From NCBI GenBank assembly GCA_014237405.1, contig JABZFO010000062.1, positions 1 through 64,000 of the forward strand: DNA of 64,000 bases. Direction: 5' to 3'. This DNA comes from Desulfosarcina sp. GTDB taxonomy: Bacteria; Desulfobacterota; Desulfobacteria; Desulfobacterales; Desulfosarcinaceae. Below the pieces are notes generated by a model that was not told the origin of the DNA, ran no database searches, and saw only the letters and a program-made list of their open reading frames with translations. This document shows positions 38,893-46,437 of this stretch, piece by piece; position 1 is the first letter of the stretch; the number at the start of each line of letters is the position of its first letter. Position numbers and translations under genes: made by a program.

Positions 38893-39768
38893 GTGAAACA
38901 GACACCCATCACCATCGTCACCGGAAGAGCTGGCTCCGGCAAAAGTACGGCTCTGGCCGCGTTTGAGGATTCGGGCTACTACTGCGTGGACAACATGCCC
39001 GTTGCCTTGTTGCCCGGGTTCCTGGATTTATCCATGGGCAATGCCGACACTTTTGCCGGTTTGGTATTCGGCATGGATCTCCGGGAAAACGGTTTTATCC
39101 GTCAGTATGAATCCATCCTCGATGTTTTGAAGGGCATGGGATTTCACTTTCGGATCATCTTTCTCGAAGCCGATGAAAAGACCTTGTTGAAACGATACAG
39201 CCAGACCCGTCGGCGGCATCCGCTGGCCATGGACAAAGGCGTTCACGACGCGATTCGAACAGAGAAAACCATACTGGCATCGCTGCGCCGCAAGGCCCAC
39301 CACATCATCGACACGTCGGATCTGAATGTCCACGATCTCAAGGCCATCATCCGGAAGATGGCCGACACCGTCACGCAACGCGGCCCAATGAACGTTCAGG
39401 TAATCTCCTTTGGATTCAAGTTCGGACTACCGATTCATGCGGACCTCGTCATGGATGTCCGGTTTTTAAAAAATCCCTATTTTGTGGAGCCGCTTCGGCC
39501 GTTGAGCGGAGAAACGGAAAAAATTCGATCTTTTGTCTTGAATAATGATCAAACCTGTTTATTTTTAAAAAAATATTTCGATCTGTTGGACATTTTGATT
39601 CCCCAATATGAAGATGAAGGAAAATCATACCTCACCATTGCCATCGGCTGTACGGGAGGTCGTCATCGCTCCGTCGTGATCGCCAGACAATTGTGTGATC
39701 ACATTATGGCATCGGGTCGAAAAGCGGAACTGACCCATCGAGACATTGACAAATCCCTTTCACCATGA
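38893..39768 (+). CDS. rapZ: RNase adaptor protein RapZ
   Basis: A 291-aa protein with Walker A TGRAGSGKST near residue 11, the DNMPVALLP stretch, and the C-terminal RNA-binding domain with SFGFKFGLP and IGCTGGRHRSV. In E. coli RapZ delivers the sRNA GlmZ to RNase E and controls GlmS, hence amino-sugar supply. The start is GTG at 38893. Complete. The neighbours (ptsN before, EIIA after) match the enteric order. Confidence 0.93.
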   Translation: MKQTPITIVTGRAGSGKSTALAAFEDSGYYCVDNMPVALLPGFLDLSMGNADTFAGLVFGMDLRENGFIRQYESILDVLKGMGFHFRIIFLEADEKTLLKRYSQTRRRHPLAMDKGVHDAIRTEKTILASLRRKAHHIIDTSDLNVHDLKAIIRKMADTVTQRGPMNVQVISFGFKFGLPIHADLVMDVRFLKNPYFVEPLRPLSGETEKIRSFVLNNDQTCLFLKKYFDLLDILIPQYEDEGKSYLTIAIGCTGGRHRSVVIARQLCDHIMASGRKAELTHRDIDKSLSP

Positions 39769-39820
39769 AAGAGACATCCGGTTTCGTTACCCCAACTTAC
39801 CAGATGAAAGACAGGCAGAT

Positions 39821-40234
39821 ATGATTGGCGTTTTAGTGGTTACCCATTGCCGGCTTGGAGATGCACTGCTGGAGGCGGCGGATTTCATCCTTGGCGAACG
39901 GCCCGAGGCCATGACCGCCGTGTCCATCGACCTGAACGAAAATGCGGACAAGTTGCGCAACAAGATTGCCGACGGGATTAAGCAATTAAAAAACGACGAC
40001 GGGATTCTGATTCTCACGGACATGTTCGGGGGGACCCCGTCCAACCTGAGCTACTCGTTTCTCGAAGAGGGCCGCATCGAGGTGATATCCGGGGTCAATC
40101 TGCCCATCCTGATCCGGGCGGCCAGCGCCCGAAAAAATCAGACGCTTTCGGAACTGGCAGCCAATCTTGAAGCGTTCGGAAAAAAAAGCATCTCCCTAGC
40201 CAGCGGGATATTGAAGGGAAACAAAAGGGGATAG
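39821..40234 (+). CDS. mannose-type PTS EIIA domain protein
   Basis: A 137-aa EIIA-Man fold starting MIGVLVVTHCRLGDALLEA with the phosphohistidine, then ILILTDMFGGTPSNLS and VISGVNLPIL. Standalone EIIA-Man proteins after rapZ in delta-proteobacteria likely work in regulation rather than sugar uptake, since no EIIB/C/D genes follow. The ATG at 39821 has an AGACAGG upstream; the longer frame to 39746 is not family-like. Confidence 0.87.
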   Translation: MIGVLVVTHCRLGDALLEAADFILGERPEAMTAVSIDLNENADKLRNKIADGIKQLKNDDGILILTDMFGGTPSNLSYSFLEEGRIEVISGVNLPILIRAASARKNQTLSELAANLEAFGKKSISLASGILKGNKRG

Positions 40235-40238
40235 CCCG

Positions 40239-40288
40239 GCCAAAAGACAAGCAAGATGGTGCAATTAATTTTTTGCCGAGGCCCTAAG
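40239..40288. repeat. half copy of the recA-leader repeat
   Basis: Read on the minus strand, this 50-base stretch matches the left arm of 29568-29733: TTAGGGCCTCGG, an A-rich stretch, then TCTTGCTTGTCTTTTGGCC. Only one arm is present, so it cannot form the full hairpin. It lies between the EIIA gene and gapA. Confidence 0.65.
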
Positions 40289-40332
40289 CAATTGACAATC
40301 GGTTTTTGGCGTTAACCTAAAAGGAGGGAAAA

Positions 40333-41337
40333 ATGAGCATCAAAATCGGCATCAACGGCTTTGGCAGAATCGGTCGCGTAGTATTTCGGGCCGCCATGAA
40401 CCATCCCGACGTGGAGGTCGTGGCCATCAATGATCTGACCGATGCGGCGACCATGGCCTACCTGCTGCAATATGATTCGGTCCATGCCAAATTGGATATG
40501 GACATCAAAGCGAAAGACGGCGCCATCGAGGTCAACGGCAAGTCCATCGCCTACACGGCCATCAAGGATCCTGAAAAGCTGGCTTGGAAGGATTACGGTG
40601 TGGACATTGCCTGCGAATGTACCGGCCTTTTCAGAAACCGCGACAACGCGGCCAAGCACCTGACCGCCGGCGCCCGCAAGGTGATCATATCCGCCCCTGC
40701 CCAGGATCCGGACATCACCATCGTCATGGGTGTCAACGCCAACAAGTACGACCCCAAGCAGCACCACATCATCTCCAACGCATCGTGCACCACCAACTGC
40801 CTGGCACCGGTGGCCAAGGTACTGCTTGAAAATTTCGGCATCAAAAGCGGACTCATGACGACCATCCACTCTTACACGGGCGATCAGCGCCTGCTGGACT
40901 TCCCCCACAAAGATCTCCGCCGGGCCAGAGCCGCCGCCTTGTCCATGATCCCCACCACTACCGGTGCGGCTAAAGCCGTGGCCCTGGTGCTTCCCGAGCT
41001 GGAGGGCAAACTCAACGGCCTGTCCATCCGGGTACCCACCCCCAACGTCTCCATTGTCGATGTGGTGGTCAACGTGGAAAAAGCTGGCGTCACGAAATCC
41101 GATGTCAATGAAGCACTCAAGGAAGCTGCCGAAGGAACGCTCAAGGACATCCTGGGATACAGTGATCTGCCGCTGGTCTCCACGGATTTCAATGGCTGCC
41201 CACTTTCATCGATCGTTGACGCGCCGACCACCCATGTAGTGGATAACCTGGTCAAGGTGCTCTCCTGGTACGACAACGAAAGCGGCTACTCCAACCGTAT
41301 GGTGGATCTGTCCGCCATGATCGGCAAACAGCTGTAG
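40333..41337 (+). CDS. gap: glyceraldehyde-3-phosphate dehydrogenase, type I
   Basis: Interconverts GAP and 1,3-bisphosphoglycerate with NAD+. The 334-aa protein has IGINGFGRIGRVVFRA (NAD fold), the catalytic cysteine in SNASCTTNCLAP, the base histidine region TIHSYTGDQ and the closing SWYDNESGYSNR. Complete. AAGGAGG precedes the ATG. A TTGACA at 40292-40297 may be a -35 element, but its -10 is unclear. It is followed by tpiA and secG, a common order. Confidence 0.95.
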   Translation: MSIKIGINGFGRIGRVVFRAAMNHPDVEVVAINDLTDAATMAYLLQYDSVHAKLDMDIKAKDGAIEVNGKSIAYTAIKDPEKLAWKDYGVDIACECTGLFRNRDNAAKHLTAGARKVIISAPAQDPDITIVMGVNANKYDPKQHHIISNASCTTNCLAPVAKVLLENFGIKSGLMTTIHSYTGDQRLLDFPHKDLRRARAAALSMIPTTTGAAKAVALVLPELEGKLNGLSIRVPTPNVSIVDVVVNVEKAGVTKSDVNEALKEAAEGTLKDILGYSDLPLVSTDFNGCPLSSIVDAPTTHVVDNLVKVLSWYDNESGYSNRMVDLSAMIGKQL

Positions 41338-41355
41338 CAAAGGAGATTATAACCA

Positions 41356-42031
41356 ATGAGCAATCGCATACCACTGATTGCAGGCAACTGGAAGATGCAC
41401 AAAACAGGTTCCCAGGCCGGGGAGGCCGCCAGCCAGTTGAAACGCCTGGTCGAAAAAGCCACGGACGTGGAGGTGATGATAGCCCCCACTCACACCGCCC
41501 TCTATCAGGTGGTCCAGGCGCTCAAAGGCAGCGCCATCGCCCTGGGTGCCCAGAATCTTTACTGGGAGAAACAGGGCGCATTCACCGGTGAAATATCATC
41601 GGAGATGCTGGTGGATGCCGGTTGCAGCCATGTTATCATCGGTCACTCCGAACGGCGACAGTTCTTTGGCGAAACCGATGCAACCGTTAATCGGAAAATT
41701 CAGGCCGCTCTTTCGGCGAGTCTTATCCCGGTGTTCTGCATTGGTGAAACAGAGGCGGAGCGCGAGGCCGGCGAGACATTTTCCGTACTTGACAAACAGG
41801 TTCACCGCCACCAGAGAACAGGCCCAGGAGGTTCATCAGTTTATCCGGTCACTGCTCGAAACACTGTTTGGGAAGCCGTTTGCCAGTGCCGTTCGCATCC
41901 TTTACGGAGGAAGTGTAAAACCGGATAACGTCCGGGCACTCATGGAGATGCCCGATGTGGACGGCGCCTTGGTAGGTGGGGCCAGCCTGGACCCCGAAAC
42001 GTTCAGCAAACTGGTATTTTTTAATCATTGA
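41356..42031 (+). pseudogene. tpiA: triosephosphate isomerase with an internal deletion and frameshift
   Basis: The first frame reads MSNRIPLIAGNWKMHK (catalytic lysine), then [22 protein letters not shown] (catalytic histidine) and stays normal to [10 protein letters not shown]. It then leaves the family and stops at 41928. A second frame resumes with [19 protein letters not shown] and [12 protein letters not shown]...[10 protein letters not shown] to the stop at 42031. Between the two parts relatives have about 30-35 residues including the YEPVWAIGTGK loop with the catalytic glutamate, so roughly 100 bases are absent near 41800-41810, with a net frameshift. The gene as written cannot work, but central metabolism makes a real loss unlikely. 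Upstream GGAGA precedes the ATG. Confidence 0.88.
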
Positions 42032-42055
42032 TTGAACCGTAAAAGACGATAACCA

Positions 42056-42382
42056 ATGTCCATATTGTTGATAGTCATTCATGTGGTTGTATGCATCGCC
42101 CTGATCATGATCGTGCTGCTCCAGACCGGCAAGGGCGCCGACATGGGCGCTGCCTTCGGCGGCGGCTCCAGCCAGACCCTGTTCGGGAGTACCGGGGCGT
42201 CAACCTTTTTAACTAAAGCAACCACGGTAGCCGCCGTCGTATTCATGCTCACTTCCCTGACCCTGGCCTACATGGCCGGCGATAAGGTCACGAAATCGGT
42301 GGTTCCGGATACCCAGGTGCCCATTCAACAGCCGTCGCAGACGGAAAACGATGCTGCGGACGCCGGTTCGAAATCAGAGTAA
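42056..42382 (+). CDS. secG: Sec translocon subunit SecG
   Basis: A 108-aa two-pass membrane protein: hydrophobic residues 2-22 (LLIVIHVVVCIALIMIVLLQ), the conserved QTGKGADMGAAFGGGSSQTLFGS loop and a second segment at 53-75, with a polar tail. It helps SecYE move proteins. Its 25-base gap from tpiA suggests one transcript; the tRNA follows. Confidence 0.93.
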   Translation: MSILLIVIHVVVCIALIMIVLLQTGKGADMGAAFGGGSSQTLFGSTGASTFLTKATTVAAVVFMLTSLTLAYMAGDKVTKSVVPDTQVPIQQPSQTENDAADAGSKSE

Positions 42383-42399
42383 AATAAAATTGCAAGCAT

Positions 42400-42486
42400 G
42401 CCGAGGTGGTGGAATCTGGTAGACACGCTATCTTGAGGGGGTAGTGGCCAACGGCCGTGCGGGTTCAAGTCCCGCTCTCGGCACCA
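42400..42486 (+). tRNA. tRNA-Leu (anticodon GAG)
   Basis: An 87-base class II tRNA with encoded CCA. The acceptor ends GCCGAGG and CTCGGC pair; the anticodon stem CTATC/GGTAG holds the loop TTGAGGG (anticodon GAG), a long variable arm follows, and the T arm reads GGGTTCAAGTCCC. The 3' part is intact. Tyrosine integrases of the type found just downstream commonly use the 3' end of a tRNA-Leu gene as attachment site, so this marks the left boundary of the island. Confidence 0.95.
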
Positions 42487-42501
42487 GACATCTCTTTTTA
42501 A

Positions 42502-42537
42502 GAGCGGTTTCAGTAGGTTACTGGAACCGCTTTTCAT
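42502..42537 (+). terminator. hairpin after the tRNA
   Basis: GCGGTTTCAGT pairs with ACTGGAACCGC (one mismatch) around a five-base loop, followed by TTTTCATTT. It ends the secG-tRNA unit and overlaps the last codons of the converging integrase gene. Confidence 0.75.
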
Positions 42538-43787
42538 TTATATGCAAAAATATGCGTTTTTCGTACAGGGTTTGGACCAGCATCGAGCCCCTTTTCCACA
42601 CCCAACAGTGCCGCTTCAAGATCCCGCCTCCCCTCCCCCGGCGTCCAGTGACAATAGATGTCCATGGTAATGGAAATTGAACTATGTCCCAGCTGGCGCT
42701 GGACATAACCCGGACTCTGATGCGCCATGAGCAGGACAGTGGCATAGGTGTGCCGCAGATCATGGGGGTTGCGGATCCTTAACCCGGCTTTTTTGCACAC
42801 CCGCTTTAAAAGCATCTGAATTTTCCGCTGACTGTATGGCCAAGGCCCATTCTCGTCAGGGTCGATGAAAAGCAGATCCACTCGTCCTCCCCCCCTGCCC
42901 GCTTTCAGTAACTTTTTTCGAAGGTGCACCACATATTTCTGAAGCTCTTCTGCGAGAAAGGCCGGCAGGTCAACGAGTCGGTTATTACCGGACTTCGGCG
43001 TTTTGAACGATTTGAGCTTGTACCCTTGAGAAACAAAATAAGTCATTTTAGCAAAATCAAGATGCTCAAATCGCATGGCCAGAACCTCGCCGAGCCTCAG
43101 GCCTGCATAGGCCATGACCTTCAGAATCAGCTGCTGGTCCCACGGGCAAAATAGCTTAGCGCAGGAAAGAAACAGATCCCGGTCTTGCCGATTAAACGGA
43201 TCGGAAGGCCTCAAGTACCGCTTTTTCTTTGGCGGCAGAATCTTTTTCAGCAGGCCGGCAGACGGGTTGGCGTTAACAATCCCGTCGTCAACCGCTTCGT
43301 TAAAAATGCCGCTGATCACCGTGTGTATCAGTTCAACGGTTTTTGGGGATCGTTTCACCCGGCGAAGGTGCTGCTTAATATCGGTCCTTGTGATTGCACC
43401 GATCTGTTTTCGATAACAGGCGTGTGGCCAGACGTGCAGCTTCAGGATGGAATCGTAGCGATCATAGGTCCCTTCCTCCCAGCGGCTGGCATTTTCCTCC
43501 AACCACTTTTTGCTGTAGTCAGCGAATACGGGCGTACCAGATACGCTATCCAATTTTTTTCTCGCTTGTCCGCAGTTTACAGCTTGCCTGGCAATCCGTT
43601 CACCCGCCTTGATGGCCTTTGCCAGTGACTCACGACCAGATCCGATGGTTTTGTTTTTCCGATATCCCAATTTGTCAATGAACAAAATCCATTTACCTCT
43701 GCCGTCTTTTCTAACCAGTATACCTTTGGCAATATGGTAAATGGGTCCATGCGCTCCTGCCTTCGGTGAATATTTTCTCCAGGGCAT
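42534..43787 (-). CDS. tyrosine recombinase / integrase
   Basis: A 417-aa site-specific recombinase. The catalytic residues are present: R231 in AYAGLRLGE, H342/R345 in PHDLRHTYAT, H368 in LGHSSISIT and the nucleophile Y378 in MDIYCHW. The N-terminus is an arm-type DNA-binding domain, then the core-binding domain at about 85-190. It is oriented toward the tRNA, the usual geometry when the attachment site is at the tRNA 3' end. Its ATG is 80 bases from the excisionase-like gene. Such an enzyme drives both integration and excision of islands and prophages. Confidence 0.94.
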   Translation of the reverse strand: MPWRKYSPKAGAHGPIYHIAKGILVRKDGRGKWILFIDKLGYRKNKTIGSGRESLAKAIKAGERIARQAVNCGQARKKLDSVSGTPVFADYSKKWLEENASRWEEGTYDRYDSILKLHVWPHACYRKQIGAITRTDIKQHLRRVKRSPKTVELIHTVISGIFNEAVDDGIVNANPSAGLLKKILPPKKKRYLRPSDPFNRQDRDLFLSCAKLFCPWDQQLILKVMAYAGLRLGEVLAMRFEHLDFAKMTYFVSQGYKLKSFKTPKSGNNRLVDLPAFLAEELQKYVVHLRKKLLKAGRGGGRVDLLFIDPDENGPWPYSQRKIQMLLKRVCKKAGLRIRNPHDLRHTYATVLLMAHQSPGYVQRQLGHSSISITMDIYCHWTPGEGRRDLEAALLGVEKGLDAGPNPVRKTHIFAYK

Positions 43788-43872
43788 CAGTTACCCCCCT
43801 TTCTTCGGGCCCTGGCTGCATAATCGCAGATCAACGGTACCAAACGCCCAAAGGTAGATCAAGAGGACAGAT

Positions 43873-44094
43873 CTATATTGCCTGGAAAGTTTCATCCACC
43901 ACTTGCCTAAAATCCGGTGATTCTTGGTTTGCATTATTTCGAAACTGCTGCATCCATTGATTGAACTCTTCCAGATCAATCAAGATTTTTCGTCGCACCC
44001 TGTAGTGCGGCATTCCCATTTTTATGTAATTTCGCAAGGTGGCGACCGAAAGCGAAGCGCTTGTTGAAAGCGTTTTTAAATCGACGAGTTTCAT
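43873..44094 (-). CDS. excisionase-like / MerR-type HTH protein
   Basis: A 73-aa protein starting MKLVDLKTLSTSASLS with the winged helix pattern SLSVATLRNYIKMGMPHYRVRRKILID, typical of AlpA/Xis-type proteins. The start at 44094 has GGAGA upstream and excludes the longer frame to 44115. It lies just ahead of the integrase, as expected for a directionality factor or regulator of the integrase. Confidence 0.75.
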   Translation of the reverse strand: MKLVDLKTLSTSASLSVATLRNYIKMGMPHYRVRRKILIDLEEFNQWMQQFRNNANQESPDFRQVVDETFQAI

Positions 44095-44115
44095 CTCAGT
44101 CTCCTTGTAAAACAT

Positions 44116-44796
44116 TTAATAGGCCTCACCTGATTGATCCCCACGCCCCTCTCCCGGACGCTTAAAGCTTAATGTTTCCTGGAAAATACACACATCCAAC
44201 ATGATCATAGGGGGGGAAGGGGCCCCAATCCCGGGGTTTCATATTTCATGGTTTGGCTTTGTTCTATCCGATCCATGCCTGATGGAATCTCAGTGATTGT
44301 GGCAGATGCTAAGGGCTCAGTTTTTTCCAACAGCTGATTTGAAATGCACACCACTGGATCACTCACTTGTACGTTCCCTACTTTTCCGGTAAGCAATGAT
44401 CGCTTTTCCCATATTTTAGCGCAGCCCATTTATCCATAATTGCCAATAATCGCCATTTTTAGGCCTGTAGAATGTCCGAGTAATTTTACATATAAGGGTA
44501 TTATCGGACCTAACACCAATTCCATTTTTACGAAAAGCGGCAAAAATGGCAGTAAAGGGTCGTTTGCAGATCTGAAATAAAGCTCTTTTTGATGTTTTTT
44601 TCATTTGTTCTTATTTTCCCATAATTGCTGATATCTGCTGAAAACTCGCGAAAACCAGCTTTCTGCATCAGAATTTTGATTCGATGAAACCGTAAATCAA
44701 TCCATTTACAAGCAATCTGGAGATAATGGGCTCTTCCTTTAAATCGAAGCCAATTGATCATCATGCGCCCTTTCTTAGTAATACTGCAACTGCCCC
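44116..44796. other. region without a confident gene
   Basis: Several short overlapping frames exist on the minus strand (44205-44429, 44416-44604, 44528-44800). None shows a domain, and their starts are unsupported; the last begins with TTG directly over the stop of the helicase gene. The stretch contains GGGG-rich patches near 44210-44235. It may hold one small unknown gene or be decayed. Confidence 0.4.
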
Positions 44797-44800
44797 TCAA
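44528..44800 (-). CDS. short unknown ORF after the helicase gene (doubtful)
   Basis: The 90-aa frame (MRGSCSITKKGR...) starts TTG inside the helicase stop and is basic. I see no family signature. It is listed only because it is the longest frame in the gap and lies in operon position. Confidence 0.2.
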   Translation of the reverse strand: MRGSCSITKKGRMMINWLRFKGRAHYLQIACKWIDLRFHRIKILMQKAGFREFSADISNYGKIRTNEKNIKKSFISDLQTTLYCHFCRFS

Positions 44801-46173
44801 AATGACCTGGCCGCAACACCCATGAGCCGATACGATTTCAGCCTGCTGTTTAAAGAGGCCTTCAACACATTCGGCTGATCGAGGTAATCGTAGATAATCG
44901 CACCCTTAACGATGTCTGAGCCGTACAATAGGTTTCCTACAACCTGAACCAGGTGGCCGTGAAATTTTAATGGCGCCGCGATAAAAAGCCGCTTGATGGA
45001 CCTGACAGACAGATATGGGATAGATTTTTGGGTAATCAGAAGCACCGACACCTGTCGTTCATCAAATAAGGCCTGGATCTGTTTTTTCTGTTTTTCGGGA
45101 GTTTGACCGGTGATGATGGCCACCTTTTTTTTTCGCGCCGACTTCAACCTTTTTTGAATACGCTCCAAATGTTCTACCCTTTCAGCCACGACGACCGCTT
45201 GATTGGCAAATCGTGCAGTCTCAGCCAGAATATCTTTGACGATCATTTCGTTCCGGTTTTCGTCACAACACAAGGCAGCCATCATTTTGCCATAGTCGTT
45301 TTGGTAAAAATAATCGAAGCCGGTACGTTGCACCTGGTAAACCGGACGTATCGATGAAGAAGGCTTTTTGGGCACTTGAACTTCGGCAACCACCGGCCCG
45401 AGATAAGCTTTCATTACATCATCCAATCCATCCAAGCGCCGCCGCACACACGAAAGCCCTATCATAAAAGGGCTCTTGAAGTTGGCGACGGCATCCGTGA
45501 ACTGTTTGAGATTGGCGTGGTGGCAATTGTCCACAATCAAAAAACCGACTTTGTTTTCTAAATCCGGCACGAATGGATACAATGATCGATCAATGGCCAG
45601 CGTGAATTCTTTGTCGATCTCTTTTTGACCATTGCCGATAAACCCGATTTGACGATCTGAAAGATTAAGAAATGTCTTGGCCATCTCTTTCCACTGGTAT
45701 AGCTGGTGGCGGGTTTTCACTATAACCAGTGCGGAGACTTTGCGCTCGGCAACCAGTTTGAGTACCAACATTTTTTTACCAGCCCCCATCGCCCCTTGTA
45801 GGATGCCCACAGGTTCATTAAGAAGTGCTGACAAAACGCTTTTCTGACCATTGGTTAAAATCCCTTTAAAAACATAGGGCACCTGGGGATAGCTGTCGTG
45901 GTGTTCATTTATTTCAAATGTAATTCGATTCAGGTGTAACGTCTTGATCAACGTGGTCAAATATCCCTTAGGGATGGACAAGCGATCATTCCGTCTACAA
46001 AAACAGTTTATCGTAGGCGAGAGATGCTCGGTGCTACTCCCGAAGCGAAGGCGCTTTTCATACAATGGGTTACGATACGTCAGACTATCTATTATCTTCT
46101 GAACTATTTGACCGGGAAGCCCGGATATGGGGAACTCGACGTGGCGGCCAATCACGACTGGGAGGTTTTGCAT
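44797..46173 (-). CDS. TOTE-type SF2 helicase region with all catalytic motifs altered (pseudohelicase)
   Basis: The 458-aa protein follows the layout of the helicase part of TOTE conflict-system proteins: a leader LSIPKGYL.. and FKGILTNGQKSVLSALL before motif I, then VIVKTRHQLYQW, VDNCHH, SCVRRRLDGL and YDYLDQ. Each catalytic motif deviates. Motif I is GAMGAGKK (residues 127-134) instead of GxGK(T/S); motif II is VDNCHH (214-219) rather than VDECHH; motif III is SCV where TAT is usual; motif VI is QVVGNLLYG (410-418) lacking both arginines of QxxGRxxR. The frame is intact for 1.4 kb, which argues that the fold is kept for binding rather than ATP hydrolysis. No primase domain is fused. Family assignment is inference from motif layout. 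Confidence 0.65.
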   Translation of the reverse strand: MQNLPVVIGRHVEFPISGLPGQIVQKIIDSLTYRNPLYEKRLRFGSSTEHLSPTINCFCRRNDRLSIPKGYLTTLIKTLHLNRITFEINEHHDSYPQVPYVFKGILTNGQKSVLSALLNEPVGILQGAMGAGKKMLVLKLVAERKVSALVIVKTRHQLYQWKEMAKTFLNLSDRQIGFIGNGQKEIDKEFTLAIDRSLYPFVPDLENKVGFLIVDNCHHANLKQFTDAVANFKSPFMIGLSCVRRRLDGLDDVMKAYLGPVVAEVQVPKKPSSSIRPVYQVQRTGFDYFYQNDYGKMMAALCCDENRNEMIVKDILAETARFANQAVVVAERVEHLERIQKRLKSARKKKVAIITGQTPEKQKKQIQALFDERQVSVLLITQKSIPYLSVRSIKRLFIAAPLKFHGHLVQVVGNLLYGSDIVKGAIIYDYLDQPNVLKASLNSRLKSYRLMGVAARSF

Positions 46174-46437
46174 GTGGGTTCCCCTTTCATTTTAGATTCG
46201 ATACAGGACATCGCTTAATTGACGGATCTCCGCTAGTGACGATGTGACACCTACTACCCTGTATATATTTACAATATTTATTTCTGTCACCGTCACCGCC
46301 CCTGACTGAAAAACCTATATTGTGAGCCATTTGGAACTAGTATTAATATTGCGATATTATATATATTTTTTATTTTGATAGTGAATAGGTGACAAGGTCA
46401 ATTATTCACTATCTTTTTAATAAGTTTGGCGTCACCA
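46174..46437. promoter_or_regulatory. AT-rich gap with GTCACC hexamers and a hairpin, candidate origin
   Basis: The gap between the helicase and primase genes is very AT-rich (46340-46380) and holds GTCACC or GGTGAC at 46286-46291, 46292-46297, 46388-46393 and 46431-46436, with one more at 46463-46468 inside the primase end, and related GTGAC at 46236-46248. GATAGTGAAT (46377-46386) and ATTCACTATC (46404-46413) form a 10-bp hairpin. Iterated short sites plus AT-rich DNA next to a primase-helicase gene are features of small replicon origins; this is a hypothesis. Confidence 0.35.

Noticed and set aside
43791-43979. 62-codon minus-strand frame between integrase and excisionase
   Set aside because: It overlaps the excisionase-like gene in another frame and lacks a ribosome site.
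44205-44604. Two chained small frames downstream of the helicase
   Set aside because: No domain, no ribosome sites, and overlap of 14 bases could be chance in a non-coding stretch.
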